64,000 bases of DNA from JAAYJR01 sp964540755 (GTDB lineage: Bacteria; Bacteroidota; Bacteroidia; Bacteroidales; Prolixibacteraceae): NCBI GenBank assembly GCA_964540755.1, contig CAZIOB010000062.1:21604-85603 (forward strand). Reading direction: 5' to 3'. Both the position numbers and the translations under genes were made by a program. The notes under the pieces are model-generated. The model was not told the origin of the DNA. It ran no database searches and saw nothing but the letters and a program-made list of their open reading frames with translations. Shown here piece by piece: positions 42,651 through 52,782 of the stretch (positions are counted from its first letter, which is position 1; each line of letters opens with the position of its first letter).

Positions 42651-43744
42651 CCATGAAAGACTAATAGTGGCATTTTACTATGAAACACCATTTTTCGTGC
42701 TATACTCGGATTAAAAAGCCGGGAAATCATATTCCTTTTATGTGTTGTAAGTGATAAAATATCGATTTTTTCATCCAAAATAAATTTTTCAAGCGACTGT
42801 AATATATCATCCCCGATAATCAACCGGCATTCAAAAGACCTGTCACGGTATCTGCTTTTAAATACATCCATCATGCCCTTCAGCTTTGCCTCATCCCAGT
42901 CGGTACTTTCCTTCTTGCCTACATGAACACAAAAAACTTTTACATCAAAAGGTTTCAAAAGCTCAATAAGCTTATCCATTACCATAAAATCCTTTTCATC
43001 AAAATTAGTGGCATACAAAACATTCTTAAATTCATGCACCTCTTTTTCAGGATACTTTTCAGGTATCACCAGCACAGGCGATTTTGCATTATATATTATA
43101 TCTGCTGTTACGCTTCCCATGATACTCCCCGGCTTTCCACCCGTACCCATTACAATCATACGGGGATTGTTTTTGTCTGTATAAGCAAGAATATCTTCAT
43201 CAGGATATCCTGATTTAATGATGAACTCTGCTTCTATTTGTTCCCATCTCGACATCCCTATATCAGTGACCAATTCAGTTATAAATTTTGAAAAATTTTC
43301 ATTGGCAGTTTTTTCTGCATTATCCATTCTTGATAACAGGGATGCATCATAAACATAAACATCTGCATACGGGACAGAGCTGACAACAGGATTAATATAA
43401 CAGTGCATAAAAACCAGTTTTAAATTTAAATGTATGGCAAGATTGAAAGCCATTTTACCTGCGCTTAAAGAAACAGGCGAAAAATCCACAGGAACCAGCA
43501 GATGCTGATCGGCCTTCTGCTCTTCTCCTTTAAAATCAGATTTTTGGCCAAGGTATTCCTCAAGAATGCCAACAGCCATATGCATATCTTCTTCTTGAAT
43601 TTTTACTTCAAAAGATTTAGCTGCTCCTTCCATCAGATGAATATCTTCAAGTTTGCTATTTATCCCTTCTGCCTCTAACCTGATTTTAAGGTTTTGAGCT
43701 TTGGAATATGGCAACGTTATAAGTGTAACAAGCTTTCCATTCAT
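42647..43744 (-). CDS. Tandem universal stress protein with N-terminal DUF2007-like domain
   Basis: 365 residues. Residues 1-68 resemble the small DUF2007 putative signal-transducing domain (L-I-T-L-P-Y-S-K-A-Q-N-L-K-I-R-L-E-A-E-G). Two UspA folds follow (about 80-222 and 230-364). The first keeps the ATP-binding signature M-G-T-G-G-K-P-G-S-I-M-G-S-V. The second has the L-L-V-F-H end but a degraded phosphate loop (S-L-T-T-H-K-R-N). Tandem USP proteins act in stress survival, usually with one ATP-binding half. Transcribed alone. Confidence 0.8.
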   Translation of the reverse strand: MNGKLVTLITLPYSKAQNLKIRLEAEGINSKLEDIHLMEGAAKSFEVKIQEEDMHMAVGILEEYLGQKSDFKGEEQKADQHLLVPVDFSPVSLSAGKMAFNLAIHLNLKLVFMHCYINPVVSSVPYADVYVYDASLLSRMDNAEKTANENFSKFITELVTDIGMSRWEQIEAEFIIKSGYPDEDILAYTDKNNPRMIVMGTGGKPGSIMGSVTADIIYNAKSPVLVIPEKYPEKEVHEFKNVLYATNFDEKDFMVMDKLIELLKPFDVKVFCVHVGKKESTDWDEAKLKGMMDVFKSRYRDRSFECRLIIGDDILQSLEKFILDEKIDILSLTTHKRNMISRLFNPSIARKMVFHSKMPLLVFHG

Positions 43745-43871
43745 AATTCTCAGGTTTTTAATTAAACATTATTTCTATTACTTTATTCGTTATCCTGAAG
43801 TAAGAAGTTTCATTTTTACCGGTGAAAAACAGTTAACATATGATTGAGATAATAATAAAAACAGATTTTTC

Positions 43872-45122
43872 TCACATCATAATCTCCCTGATCCTATCCA
43901 CATAATCAAGTTTTTCCCATGTAAAAAGCTCCACATCGAATTCAGCTTTGCCCATATATGGTGAATCAAATATTTTTTTTACTTTCTCCGGTTTTCTTCC
44001 CATATGCCCGTATGTAGATGTTTCCAGATATATCGGATTTCTCAACTTAAGCCTGTCTTCGATTGCCGCAGGCCGCAAATTAAAAATGGAACTGACAATT
44101 TCAGAGATCTTTGAATTAGAAATGCCAATATTTTTTTTACCGTATGTATTTATATGTACTCCAACAGGATCAGCAATTCCAATGGCATAAGCCAGCTGAA
44201 CAAGCACTTCATCGGCAACACCCGCAGCCACAAGATTTTTTGCAATGTGCCTTGCTGCATAGGCAGCAGACCGGTCCACCTTGGACGGATCTTTCCCGGA
44301 AAATGCACCTCCGCCATGTGCTCCCCGGCCACCATAGGTATCAACAATAATTTTTCTGCCTGTCACTCCTGTATCACCATATGGTCCGCCAATTACAAAC
44401 TTTCCTGTCGGATTAACATGATATTTAATATTATCCCCAAAAAGTTGCTTCAATCGTTCCGGAAGTTTGGCTTTTACTCTGGGAATTAAATGATTAATCA
44501 CATCTTCCCTTATTTTTTTCAGCATTGACTCATCTGTATCAAACTCGTCATGTTGAGTTGAGACTACAATTGTATGGACTCGCAGCGGTTTATTATCATC
44601 TGAATACTCAACAGTCACCTGCGATTTAGAATCGGGACGCAAATAGGTCATTATACTGCGTTCCCGGCGAATAGCTGCAAGTTCTTTCAAAATTTCATGA
44701 GACAACTCAAGCGGAAGGGGCATAAAATTATCGGTATCTTTACATGCATATCCGAACATCATTCCCTGGTCGCCTGCTCCCTGTTCATTCCTGTTTGCTT
44801 TATCAACCCCGCGATTGATATCAGCGCTTTGTTCATGAATAGCCACCAATACCCCGCAGGAATCTCCCTCAAAACGATAAGCTCCCCTTGTATATCCAAT
44901 ATTGTTAATAACACGCCTGGCGACTTCCTGAACATCGACATACATTTTTGACCGCACCTCTCCGGCAACAACCACTTGTCCGGTTGTTACCAAAGTTTCG
45001 ATAGCCACTTTAGAGTCTCTGTCGTATGCTAAAAATTCATCGAGCAGGGCATCGGAAATCTGATCTGAAATTTTATCAGGATGGCCCTCTGATACTGATT
45101 CACTTGTAAATAAATAACTCAT
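43872..45122 (-). CDS. metK: S-adenosylmethionine synthetase
   Basis: 416 residues. MetK condenses methionine and ATP to SAM. Seen: F-T-S-E-S-V-S-E-G-H-P-D-K-I at the N-terminus, the G-A-G-D-Q-G-M-M-F-G-Y hexapeptide region, G-G-P-Y-G-D-T-G-V-T-G-R-K and G-G-G-A-F-S-G-K-D-P-S-K-V-D-R-S-A-A-Y. All substrate- and metal-binding motifs look intact. SAM from this enzyme feeds the methylthioadenosine salvage genes at the start of the window only indirectly. No SAM riboswitch was recognised in the 207-base upstream region. Confidence 0.98.
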   Translation of the reverse strand: MSYLFTSESVSEGHPDKISDQISDALLDEFLAYDRDSKVAIETLVTTGQVVVAGEVRSKMYVDVQEVARRVINNIGYTRGAYRFEGDSCGVLVAIHEQSADINRGVDKANRNEQGAGDQGMMFGYACKDTDNFMPLPLELSHEILKELAAIRRERSIMTYLRPDSKSQVTVEYSDDNKPLRVHTIVVSTQHDEFDTDESMLKKIREDVINHLIPRVKAKLPERLKQLFGDNIKYHVNPTGKFVIGGPYGDTGVTGRKIIVDTYGGRGAHGGGAFSGKDPSKVDRSAAYAARHIAKNLVAAGVADEVLVQLAYAIGIADPVGVHINTYGKKNIGISNSKISEIVSSIFNLRPAAIEDRLKLRNPIYLETSTYGHMGRKPEKVKKIFDSPYMGKAEFDVELFTWEKLDYVDRIREIMM

Positions 45123-45210
45123 AATTAATTAAATTAGCTAAAACAAATTAGCATGTTAAAAAATATATTTATAATGGCTGCGGGGATTTAAGGGATTGAA
45201 GAAATTGAAA

Positions 45211-45241
45211 AAAGCATGATTGCTTTAGCATTTTTTCATGT
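45211..45241 (-). terminator. Possible terminator after gldA
   Basis: On the minus strand, TGAAAAAA-T-GC and GC-TTTTTTCA enclose a 12-nt loop and end in a T-run, about 90 bases past the gldA stop. The stem is A-T dominated, with one bulge. Confidence 0.35.
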
Positions 45242-45329
45242 GGTTGCAATCAATCTCAAATCTTTCCACGTAGCGGGTTCAAAAATAACATTCTTTACCG
45301 GAATAAAAAAAATTATTATTTGAATATCT

Positions 45330-46241
45330 TCAATTTTCGGATGTTAATTGTTGAAAAATATTTTCCAGGTTTTGCTGTTTTTCGATAAGTGTAAGAATGG
45401 TAAGATTATTTTCTACGGCAAAATGAAAAATCTCACTGCGTATGTCAACGCTGCCGTCAGATTCAATTTCATAGTTCTCTCCCCTGGGAACTACCTTATT
45501 AACTCCGCGAATTGATAGCAAACATGACGGATCCACAATTTTTCCAAAGCCGGCCAAAACTGTCTGATTGACCTGAAATTTACCGTTTTTTAAATCAGAA
45601 ATACTCCCGTCAGCCACAATTTTCCCCTTATTAATGATAACAGCCCTGTTACATATTGCATCCACCTCTTGCATTATATGAGATGAAATAATTACAGTTT
45701 TCATTTTACTGATGTTTCTTATCAGTTCTCGGATTTCCTCAAGCTGATTGGGATCCAGACCTGTTGAGGGCTCATCCAGAATCAATACAGAGGGATCATG
45801 AATAAGAGCCTGCGCAATTCCGACTCTCTGCCTGTAACCTTTGGAAAGAGCTCCTATTTTCTTATGCTGTTCTTTCTCCAGCCCTGTCATTTTTATCATC
45901 TCCCTTATCCGTGCCCCTCTGTTTTTTATACTGTAAAAACCAGAGGAAATTTCAAGGTACTCCTTAACATAAAGGTCAGGATAAAGTGGATTATTTTCCG
46001 GAAGGTACCCTATATTATTTCGTATTTTTACATTATCTGATGAGATACTTGTATCACCCAGCCATATCTCACCCGAACAGGCAGGTATTAATCCTGTAAT
46101 AATTCTCATCAAAGTGGATTTACCTGCTCCGTTAGGACCCAGAAATCCAAGAAGCTCACCTTTTGTAACAGAAAAAGAAACTTTGTCCAGAACTATCTGT
46201 TTTCCGAATAATTTAGTTATATTTCTGATTATTAAATCCAT
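45330..46241 (-). CDS. gldA: ABC transporter ATP-binding protein GldA
   Basis: 303 residues. Walker A is G-P-N-G-A-G-K-S-T, Q-loop Y-L-P-E-N-N-P-L-Y, the signature L-S-K-G-Y-R-Q-R, Walker B V-L-I-L-D-E-P-S-T-G-L-D-P, and the switch His is in I-S-S-H. The N-terminal L-G-F-L-G-P and the length fit the GldA subfamily of gliding-associated ABC ATPases. GldF/GldG, its membrane partners in gliding Flavobacteria, are not in the window, so the role here could be general ABC export. It is divergent from ispG. Confidence 0.75.
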   Translation of the reverse strand: MDLIIRNITKLFGKQIVLDKVSFSVTKGELLGFLGPNGAGKSTLMRIITGLIPACSGEIWLGDTSISSDNVKIRNNIGYLPENNPLYPDLYVKEYLEISSGFYSIKNRGARIREMIKMTGLEKEQHKKIGALSKGYRQRVGIAQALIHDPSVLILDEPSTGLDPNQLEEIRELIRNISKMKTVIISSHIMQEVDAICNRAVIINKGKIVADGSISDLKNGKFQVNQTVLAGFGKIVDPSCLLSIRGVNKVVPRGENYEIESDGSVDIRSEIFHFAVENNLTILTLIEKQQNLENIFQQLTSEN

Positions 46242-46258
46242 ATATTTTTATCTATCAA

Positions 46259-46266
46259 CAAAAATA
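46259..46266 (-). promoter_or_regulatory. -7 element for gldA
   Basis: TATTTTTG on the minus strand, 17 bases before the gldA ATG, matches TAnnTTTG. It faces away from the ispG element 31 bases to the right. Confidence 0.45.
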
Positions 46267-46297
46267 CTTTAATCTTTTTAAATTTAAACCTTTAAAG

Positions 46298-46305
46298 TAA
46301 ATTTG
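46298..46305 (+). promoter_or_regulatory. -7 element for ispG
   Basis: TAAATTTG matches TAnnTTTG and lies 22 bases before the ATG at 46328. The alternative TTG at 46310 would fall at the transcription start, so it is disfavoured. Confidence 0.5.
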
Positions 46306-46327
46306 TGACTTGTTAAATATATTTTTT

Positions 46328-48187
46328 ATGAAAGACCGCCATTTTAATTATATTAAAGACCTGACCCGTCATGAACGCCAAAAGACCTGGGAAGTAATGA
46401 TAGGGGATGTAGCTGTAGGAAGAGATAATCCTGTGCGCATACAGTCAATGACCGATACCCAAACTTCAGACACTGAAGCCACAGTTGAACAGATTATCTC
46501 GCTCGCAAGGGCAGGCGCTGAAATTGTAAGGGTTACCGTAATGGGAACCAATGATGCCAACAACCTGAAAAACATTACAGGACTGTTGGAAAAACGAGGA
46601 TATAACATTCCTCTGGTCGCTGATATCCACTTTAATCCCGCCCTCGCGGAGATAGCAGCAAATTATGTAGATAAGGTACGCATTAACCCTGGTAATTTTT
46701 ATGACAAAAAATCAAAAAATAAACCTAAAATATATTCAGACGAAGAATATAAGGAAGAACTTCAAAAGATTGAAAAAAAATTTATACCCTTTTTAAAAAA
46801 ACTGGAAGAAACCAAAACTGCTTTGCGCATAGGCGCTAATCATGGCTCTTTGAGCGACCGTGTGATGAGTCGTTACGGTGATACTCCTACAGGAATGTCT
46901 GAATCAGTTATGGAATTTCTGCGTATATGCAAAAAGGCTAACTTCAGGAATGTTATTGTTTCCTTAAAGTCGAGCAATACACGTATGATGGTCTATGCCG
47001 TAAGGCTCCTTAACTATAAAATGCGACTTGAGGAAATGTTATATCCGGTACATTTAGGGCTTACGGAAGCAGGAGAAGGGGAAGACGGACGCATAAAATC
47101 AGCTGTAAGCATTGGATCTCTTCTTGCAGACGGTATCGGGGACACTATAAGAGTATCTCTTACAGAAGACCCGGTTAATGAAATTCCCGTAGCAAAAAAA
47201 CTTATAGATCATTTTAAATCATATAAAAATCATGAACCGATAACCGCCAACCTTTTCGCTCAGACTAATCCCTTTGAATATGAACGGAGATCAACCAGGC
47301 CTGTCCTGAATATGGGGGGTAAAGAACAACCCGTGGTCATCGCAGATCTGGAAGACCGCAGTCTCAAGGAGATGCTTCCTGTGCGGGGGAATCTGGTACC
47401 TGATTATTTTCTCTCAGGAAATAAAATACTTAATATAAACTTCGAAAGCTATCCCGTGATCTCACTCGATGAATATCTTTTTGAAAGCACCAGGTGGGGG
47501 AGGATGAAATTCATCCGGACAAATAAAATGGAATTCGATCATTTTATGGAAAAAAATCCGGAAATAATCATGAAACTGAAACAGACCAGAAAAACAGTGC
47601 TTATCCTTGAAAGTTTTAATAAAAATCCTCTTGCAGAACTACGGGCTTTCTTTATGAGCCTTGAAACACATATCTGGAAAGTTCCTGTAATCCTTTACCG
47701 GAAATATAATGAGACTAACCGCGAGGATCTTCAGATAAAAGCTTCTGCTGATCTGGGCGGACTCCTTATTGATGGTTACGGAGATGGTTTGTGTATATCT
47801 AACGAAAATGATAAAATTACCTTTACCGAATTGAAAGATATGAGTTTCAAAATACTCCAGGCAGGCCGGATGCGAATGACACAAACAGAATTCATTTCTT
47901 GTCCCGGTTGTGGAAGAACACTTTTTGACCTGCATGAAACTACCCTCAAGATAAAAAATCATTTCAAACATCTCAAAAATTTAAGAATAGCCGTCATGGG
48001 CTGCGTAGTAAACGGTCCCGGCGAAATGGGGGATGCTGACTACGGATTTGTCGGAGCCGGTCAAAATAAAGTAACCTTATATAAAGGTCTCCAGCCCGTA
48101 AAAAGACACATACCCTACAAAGATGCCGTGGAAGAGCTCGAACTCCTTATAAGGGAAAACGGCGATTGGAGAGATCCTGAAAATTAA
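46328..48187 (+). CDS. ispG: 4-hydroxy-3-methylbut-2-enyl diphosphate synthase (long Bacteroidota form)
   Basis: 619 residues from the ATG at 46328. IspG converts MEcPP to HMBPP in the MEP isoprenoid pathway using a [4Fe-4S] cluster. The N-terminal TIM barrel has R-I-Q-S-M-T-D-T-Q-T and V-A-D-I-H-F-N-P. The C-terminal reductase-like domain has the cluster cysteines in S-C-P-G-C-G-R and M-G-C-V-V-N-G-P-G-E. The extra 250-residue middle domain is the insertion shared with plant IspG and typical of Bacteroidota, absent in E. coli. The stop is 10 bases before the M3 peptidase start, so the two may be co-transcribed. Confidence 0.96.
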   Translation: MKDRHFNYIKDLTRHERQKTWEVMIGDVAVGRDNPVRIQSMTDTQTSDTEATVEQIISLARAGAEIVRVTVMGTNDANNLKNITGLLEKRGYNIPLVADIHFNPALAEIAANYVDKVRINPGNFYDKKSKNKPKIYSDEEYKEELQKIEKKFIPFLKKLEETKTALRIGANHGSLSDRVMSRYGDTPTGMSESVMEFLRICKKANFRNVIVSLKSSNTRMMVYAVRLLNYKMRLEEMLYPVHLGLTEAGEGEDGRIKSAVSIGSLLADGIGDTIRVSLTEDPVNEIPVAKKLIDHFKSYKNHEPITANLFAQTNPFEYERRSTRPVLNMGGKEQPVVIADLEDRSLKEMLPVRGNLVPDYFLSGNKILNINFESYPVISLDEYLFESTRWGRMKFIRTNKMEFDHFMEKNPEIIMKLKQTRKTVLILESFNKNPLAELRAFFMSLETHIWKVPVILYRKYNETNREDLQIKASADLGGLLIDGYGDGLCISNENDKITFTELKDMSFKILQAGRMRMTQTEFISCPGCGRTLFDLHETTLKIKNHFKHLKNLRIAVMGCVVNGPGEMGDADYGFVGAGQNKVTLYKGLQPVKRHIPYKDAVEELELLIRENGDWRDPEN

Positions 48188-48197
48188 TCCTTTATAT

Positions 48198-50339
48198 ATG
48201 ACAACAATACAGTGTAAGACCGGAATATTAATTAATCCTGTTTCGGCAGTTATAAAATTTAATTTATTGATTTTAATGACAATAACAATCTTCAACATGT
48301 TAAATGCCCAGACTAATCCATTATTGGAAAAATTCAACACACCTCATGAAACAGCCCCTTTTGCAAAAATTAAAAATGAACATTTTATACCTGCATTCAG
48401 GGAGGCAATAAAACAGGGTGAAAAAGAAATACAAAAAATTACAGAAAATGATTATAAGCCTTCTTTCGTGAATACAATTGAATCTCTGGAACGTTCCGGC
48501 CGCCTTCTGAATCGTACCGCAGGCATATTTTTTAACCTTATTAATGCGGAAACAAATGATGAGTTGCAGAAAATTGCACAGGAAGTGTCTCCGTTGCTGA
48601 CTAAATATCATAATGACATAACTCTTAATCCGGTTCTTTTCAGGCGGATAAAAAGTGTTTACAATGAAAAGGAAAAGTTAAATTTAACCCCGGAACAGCA
48701 TACCCTTCTGGAAAATACATACATAAATTTCGTACGTCAGGGCGCTAATCTTTCTGAAGAAGATAAACAAAAATTCAGGGATATCAGCACTGAATTATCA
48801 AAGCTTACATTAAAGTTTGGGGATAATGTACTGGAGGAAACAAACAGTTATAAAATGCATATAACTGATAAAACACAGCTTAAAGGATTACCGGAGAGTT
48901 CGTTGGAAGCTGCAGCTGCCAGGGCACATGATGAGCACAAGGAAGGATGGATTTTTGATATAACGATTCCCGGCTATATGCCTTTTATGAAATATGCAGA
49001 TAACCGCGATTTAAGAAAAGAACTCTATATAGCATACAATTCCAAATCGTTTAAGGGAAACAAATTCGACAACCGTGAAAATATTAAGCGTATTGTTAAT
49101 CTCAGACTGAAGATGGCTAATCTGCTTGGATATAAGAATTATGCCGATTATGTCCTTGAACGTCGCATGGCAATTAATATTGGCGAAGTTTATAAACTTC
49201 TTGACCAGCTCTACGATGCCTCTTATAAAGTTGCACTGCAAGAAAAAACCGAAATAGAGAAATTTGCAAAAAATCATGGATTCACTGAAAAAATTATGCC
49301 ATGGGACTGGCTCTATTTTAGCGAAAAGCTTAAAAATGAAAAATATGACCTTAATGATGAAATACTGAAACCATATTTCGAACTGAACAATGTAATTAAT
49401 GGAGTTTTTGGATTAGCCACCGAACTATATGGAATCACCTTCAAACTCAATAAAAAAATACCAATCTATCATGAAGAAGTGATGCCCTATGAGGTTTACG
49501 ACAATGACGGGTCTTTTCTTTCTGTGTTATATGCCGATTTTCATCCGCGGCCAGGAAAACAGGGAGGAGCATGGATGAATGATTTTAAGGCTCAGTGGAA
49601 AGAAAATGGAACCGATTCCAGGCCCCATATTTCTATAGTAATGAATTTTACCCGTCCGACAAAATCTAAACCGGCACTTCTTACTTTTTCCGAAGTAGAA
49701 ACCTTCCTGCATGAGTTCGGACATGCCCTGCACGGTATTCTGGCCAATGCTACCTATTCCGGCCTTTCCGGAACTAATGTTTACAGGGATTTCGTGGAAT
49801 TGCCATCACATATAATGGAAAACTGGGCGGTGGAAAAAGAATTTCTTGACCGCTTTGCAAAACATTATAAAACAGGTGAAAAAATCCCCGAAGACCTGGT
49901 TGAAAAAATTAAAGAATCAAGAAACTTCCTTACCGGCTATAACTCTTTAAGGCAACTTAGTTTCGGATATCTCGATATGGCCTGGCATACACAAAATGAG
50001 CCGTTCAGGGGAGATGTGAAAAATTTTGAGGATAAAGCCTGGGAGAAAACACAAATATTTCCTGTTGTAAATGAAACATGCATGTCCACACAATTTGGCC
50101 ATCTTTTTGCAGGTGGCTACGCTGCGGGATATTATAGCTATAAATGGGCTGAAGTCCTTGATGCTGATGCATTCAGCCTCTTTAAAGAAAAAGGTATATT
50201 CAACAGGGAGATAGCAAACTCTTTTCGTAAGAATATATTGGAAAAAGGGGGAACGGAACATCCAATGATTTTATATAAGCGTTTCCGCGGACAGGAACCA
50301 ACTGTGGATGCACTGCTTGAAAGAAACGGACTGAAATAA
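48198..50339 (+). CDS. M3 family metallopeptidase (peptidyl-dipeptidase Dcp-like), exported
   Basis: 713 residues. An N-terminal hydrophobic segment (about 18-36) and an L-N-A-Q-T junction near residue 37 suggest a signal peptide. The start could be a later ATG at 48276 or 48297. The mature protein begins N-P-L-L-E-K-F as in Dcp. The zinc site is F-L-H-E-F-G-H with His505, Glu506 and His509, and the third ligand Glu lies about 25 residues on (F-V-E-L-P-S-H). Dcp releases C-terminal dipeptides from oligopeptides. It follows ispG by 10 bases and probably depends on its promoter. Confidence 0.9.
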   Translation: MTTIQCKTGILINPVSAVIKFNLLILMTITIFNMLNAQTNPLLEKFNTPHETAPFAKIKNEHFIPAFREAIKQGEKEIQKITENDYKPSFVNTIESLERSGRLLNRTAGIFFNLINAETNDELQKIAQEVSPLLTKYHNDITLNPVLFRRIKSVYNEKEKLNLTPEQHTLLENTYINFVRQGANLSEEDKQKFRDISTELSKLTLKFGDNVLEETNSYKMHITDKTQLKGLPESSLEAAAARAHDEHKEGWIFDITIPGYMPFMKYADNRDLRKELYIAYNSKSFKGNKFDNRENIKRIVNLRLKMANLLGYKNYADYVLERRMAINIGEVYKLLDQLYDASYKVALQEKTEIEKFAKNHGFTEKIMPWDWLYFSEKLKNEKYDLNDEILKPYFELNNVINGVFGLATELYGITFKLNKKIPIYHEEVMPYEVYDNDGSFLSVLYADFHPRPGKQGGAWMNDFKAQWKENGTDSRPHISIVMNFTRPTKSKPALLTFSEVETFLHEFGHALHGILANATYSGLSGTNVYRDFVELPSHIMENWAVEKEFLDRFAKHYKTGEKIPEDLVEKIKESRNFLTGYNSLRQLSFGYLDMAWHTQNEPFRGDVKNFEDKAWEKTQIFPVVNETCMSTQFGHLFAGGYAAGYYSYKWAEVLDADAFSLFKEKGIFNREIANSFRKNILEKGGTEHPMILYKRFRGQEPTVDALLERNGLK

Positions 50340-50410
50340 AAAATAATTACCAGAATCCGGGCAAATATTATAATGAATTCAATTTAAAAAAATCCGCATT
50401 TATGTGTTCG

Positions 50411-52759
50411 CTAAAAAAAATCATTAAAATCTGACGGCACCTTATCCAGCTCATCATCACAATCGAGGTTTATTTTGAATCCATCAGGTTTTTTGAATTC
50501 CATATCTTCAGTGATACCAAGAGATTCATCAGCAAGTACTTTTTTCATAAAGTAACCCCAGATGGGAAGTGCCATATTGGCTCCCTGACCAGAACTGATG
50601 GTCCGGAAATGAATGCTACGCAGATCTGCACCTGTCCACACACCGGCAGTAAGTTTTGGTGTTATGCCCATAAACCAGCCGTCAGAATGATTTTGAGTCG
50701 TCCCTGTTTTGCCGGCTATAGGCATTTTAAACCGGCCATACTCCTCCCGGACACGTAATCTGATACCTGTCCCCTCATCAACAACTCCCTGTAAAAGATT
50801 GATCATCAGATAGGCCGTTTGTTCGTCAATAGCTTCATGCTGCTCAGGCCGGAAAGTAGCAACAACATTACCATAACGGTCTTCTATCCGGGTCAGGAAA
50901 TAGGGTTTTACGAAAACACCCTGGTTGACATAAGTGTTAAAGGCGCCTACCATCTCATAAAGAGTAATATCTGAAGTTCCCAGAAACATTGAAGGGACAG
51001 GATCAATAGGACTGAATACTCCCATGCGTTTCATAATTTCAGCTACAGCCTGGGGAGTAAACTGCTTCATTACCCATGCAGTAATTTTATTACGCGACTG
51101 GGCAAGGCCCCATTTTAAAGTAACCAGCTTACCTTCATTCTCCTCATCTTTCTCAGCATCCTTTGGTTCCCAGATAGTACCGTCGGGAAGCTGAAACTGC
51201 TGACTGACATAGGGAACTTTTGTACAAGGTGTCAGTCCGTTTTGCATTGCAAGGGTGTAAAGGAATGGTTTAACTGTGGAGCCTACCTGCCTTTTGCCTC
51301 CTGTCACCATATCATACATGAAATGCTTGTAGTCAGGACCGCCGACATAAGCCCTGACCTTGCCGGTTTCGGGTTCCATAGCCATGAAAGAAGAACGGAA
51401 AAATCGCAGGTACCATCTGATTGAATCCAGAGGCGACATAATAGTATCTATTTCACCATCCCATGAAAATATGGTCATTTCCACAGGTTTTTTAAAATTT
51501 TCCTTTATTTCCCTGAAATTTCCCCCTCTTTCACTTAATACCCTGAACCTTTCACTTCGCCTGATCTCACGATTTATCAACTCCTCAACCTGGTCAGGGG
51601 TCATGTTATTTGCAAAAGGAGGATTGTTCAAATATTTCATTCCACCGTCAAATTCCGGCTGAAGGTTATTCTTAAGATGATATTGCACTGACTCAACTGC
51701 ATATTTTTGCATTCGCGAATCAATCGTAGAAAAAATTCTTAATCCGTCAGAATATAAATCGTAATTTTCCCCGTCAGGCTTTACATTCTTATTGCACCAT
51801 CCATATAATGGATTAGTCTGCCACTCAACTGAATCTTCCCTGAATTTCTGTGTCTGCCAGGAGGCATAATCATTTTTGTCCGGTTTTCCGGCAGTAAGAA
51901 TGAGCCGTAAATATTCCCTGAAATAGGGAGCAGGGCCAATTCTGTAATCTACCTTATTATAATCCAGATCAAGGGGAAGCTGTTTAACCGAATCACATTC
52001 GGCTGCAGTAATATAGCCATATTTTTTCATTTGATTAACTACTATATTCCTGCGCTTTTTAACAAGTTCGGGACGACGGACAGGATTATAAAGGGATGAA
52101 TTCTTGGCCATACCCACAAGCATTGCCGACTGATGAAGCTGAAGGTCTTCGGGAGGAACACTAAAATATACATTTGCAGCAGACTTTATGCCTACAGCAA
52201 GATTTAAAAAATCATATTTATTAAGGTACATTAAAATAATTTCCTCTTTGGTATAACTTCTTTCGAGCTTCACTGCTATAACCCATTCCTTAAACTTACG
52301 CATAGCCAGCTCAAGATTATTCGAAAAATTTTTACGGGGGAATAACATCTTGGCAAGCTGCTGGGTGATGGTACTTCCTCCTCCTGAACCGGTGTCACCC
52401 GTTAAAATTCCCTTAAAAACGCGGACAAGCCCCCTGAGGTCTATACCAGAATGACGATAAAAACGGACATCTTCAGTAGCTATTAAGGCATCAATTAAAT
52501 GCTGTGGCAAATCTTCATATCCAATATAAGCACGGTTCTCATGTATAAAATATTTGTCCAGTATTTTGCCGTCAGCCGAATAAATTTCCGAAGCAAGTAT
52601 ATTTGGAGGATTTTCAAGCTCTTCAAAAGTGGGCATGAATCCGAAAAATCCTTTAGCTATGAGAAAAAACAACAGTAATATTGCCACTATGCCTGTAATA
52701 AAAAACACCCATAGCCAGTTAATATATCTTCTCCACCTTTTTTTATTTTCCCCTGACAT
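50411..52759 (-). CDS. Class A penicillin-binding protein (PBP1A-like)
   Basis: 782 residues. A single N-terminal membrane anchor (about 16-36) is followed by a GT51 glycosyltransferase domain with the catalytic E-D-V-R-F-Y-R-H-S-G-I-D and G-G-S-T-I-T-Q-Q-L-A-K. The transpeptidase domain has the S-x-x-K motif in V-G-S-T-V-K-P-F, S-R-N and K-T-G-T-T. All catalytic motifs are intact, so it polymerises and crosslinks peptidoglycan at the periplasmic face. A TAnnTTTG element lies upstream. Confidence 0.95.
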   Translation of the reverse strand: MSGENKKRWRRYINWLWVFFITGIVAILLLFFLIAKGFFGFMPTFEELENPPNILASEIYSADGKILDKYFIHENRAYIGYEDLPQHLIDALIATEDVRFYRHSGIDLRGLVRVFKGILTGDTGSGGGSTITQQLAKMLFPRKNFSNNLELAMRKFKEWVIAVKLERSYTKEEIILMYLNKYDFLNLAVGIKSAANVYFSVPPEDLQLHQSAMLVGMAKNSSLYNPVRRPELVKKRRNIVVNQMKKYGYITAAECDSVKQLPLDLDYNKVDYRIGPAPYFREYLRLILTAGKPDKNDYASWQTQKFREDSVEWQTNPLYGWCNKNVKPDGENYDLYSDGLRIFSTIDSRMQKYAVESVQYHLKNNLQPEFDGGMKYLNNPPFANNMTPDQVEELINREIRRSERFRVLSERGGNFREIKENFKKPVEMTIFSWDGEIDTIMSPLDSIRWYLRFFRSSFMAMEPETGKVRAYVGGPDYKHFMYDMVTGGKRQVGSTVKPFLYTLAMQNGLTPCTKVPYVSQQFQLPDGTIWEPKDAEKDEENEGKLVTLKWGLAQSRNKITAWVMKQFTPQAVAEIMKRMGVFSPIDPVPSMFLGTSDITLYEMVGAFNTYVNQGVFVKPYFLTRIEDRYGNVVATFRPEQHEAIDEQTAYLMINLLQGVVDEGTGIRLRVREEYGRFKMPIAGKTGTTQNHSDGWFMGITPKLTAGVWTGADLRSIHFRTISSGQGANMALPIWGYFMKKVLADESLGITEDMEFKKPDGFKINLDCDDELDKVPSDFNDFF

Positions 52760-52782
52760 GAATAATAATCTTTAAATTGCAA

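Noticed and set aside
45285..45300. GGGTTCAAA resembling a tRNA T-loop
   Set aside because: The flanking bases do not form a T stem and no acceptor or anticodon arm fits.
45123..45329. SAM riboswitch upstream of metK
   Set aside because: No recognisable SAM-I, SAM-II or SAM/SAH core was seen; the hairpin present is better explained as a gldA terminator.
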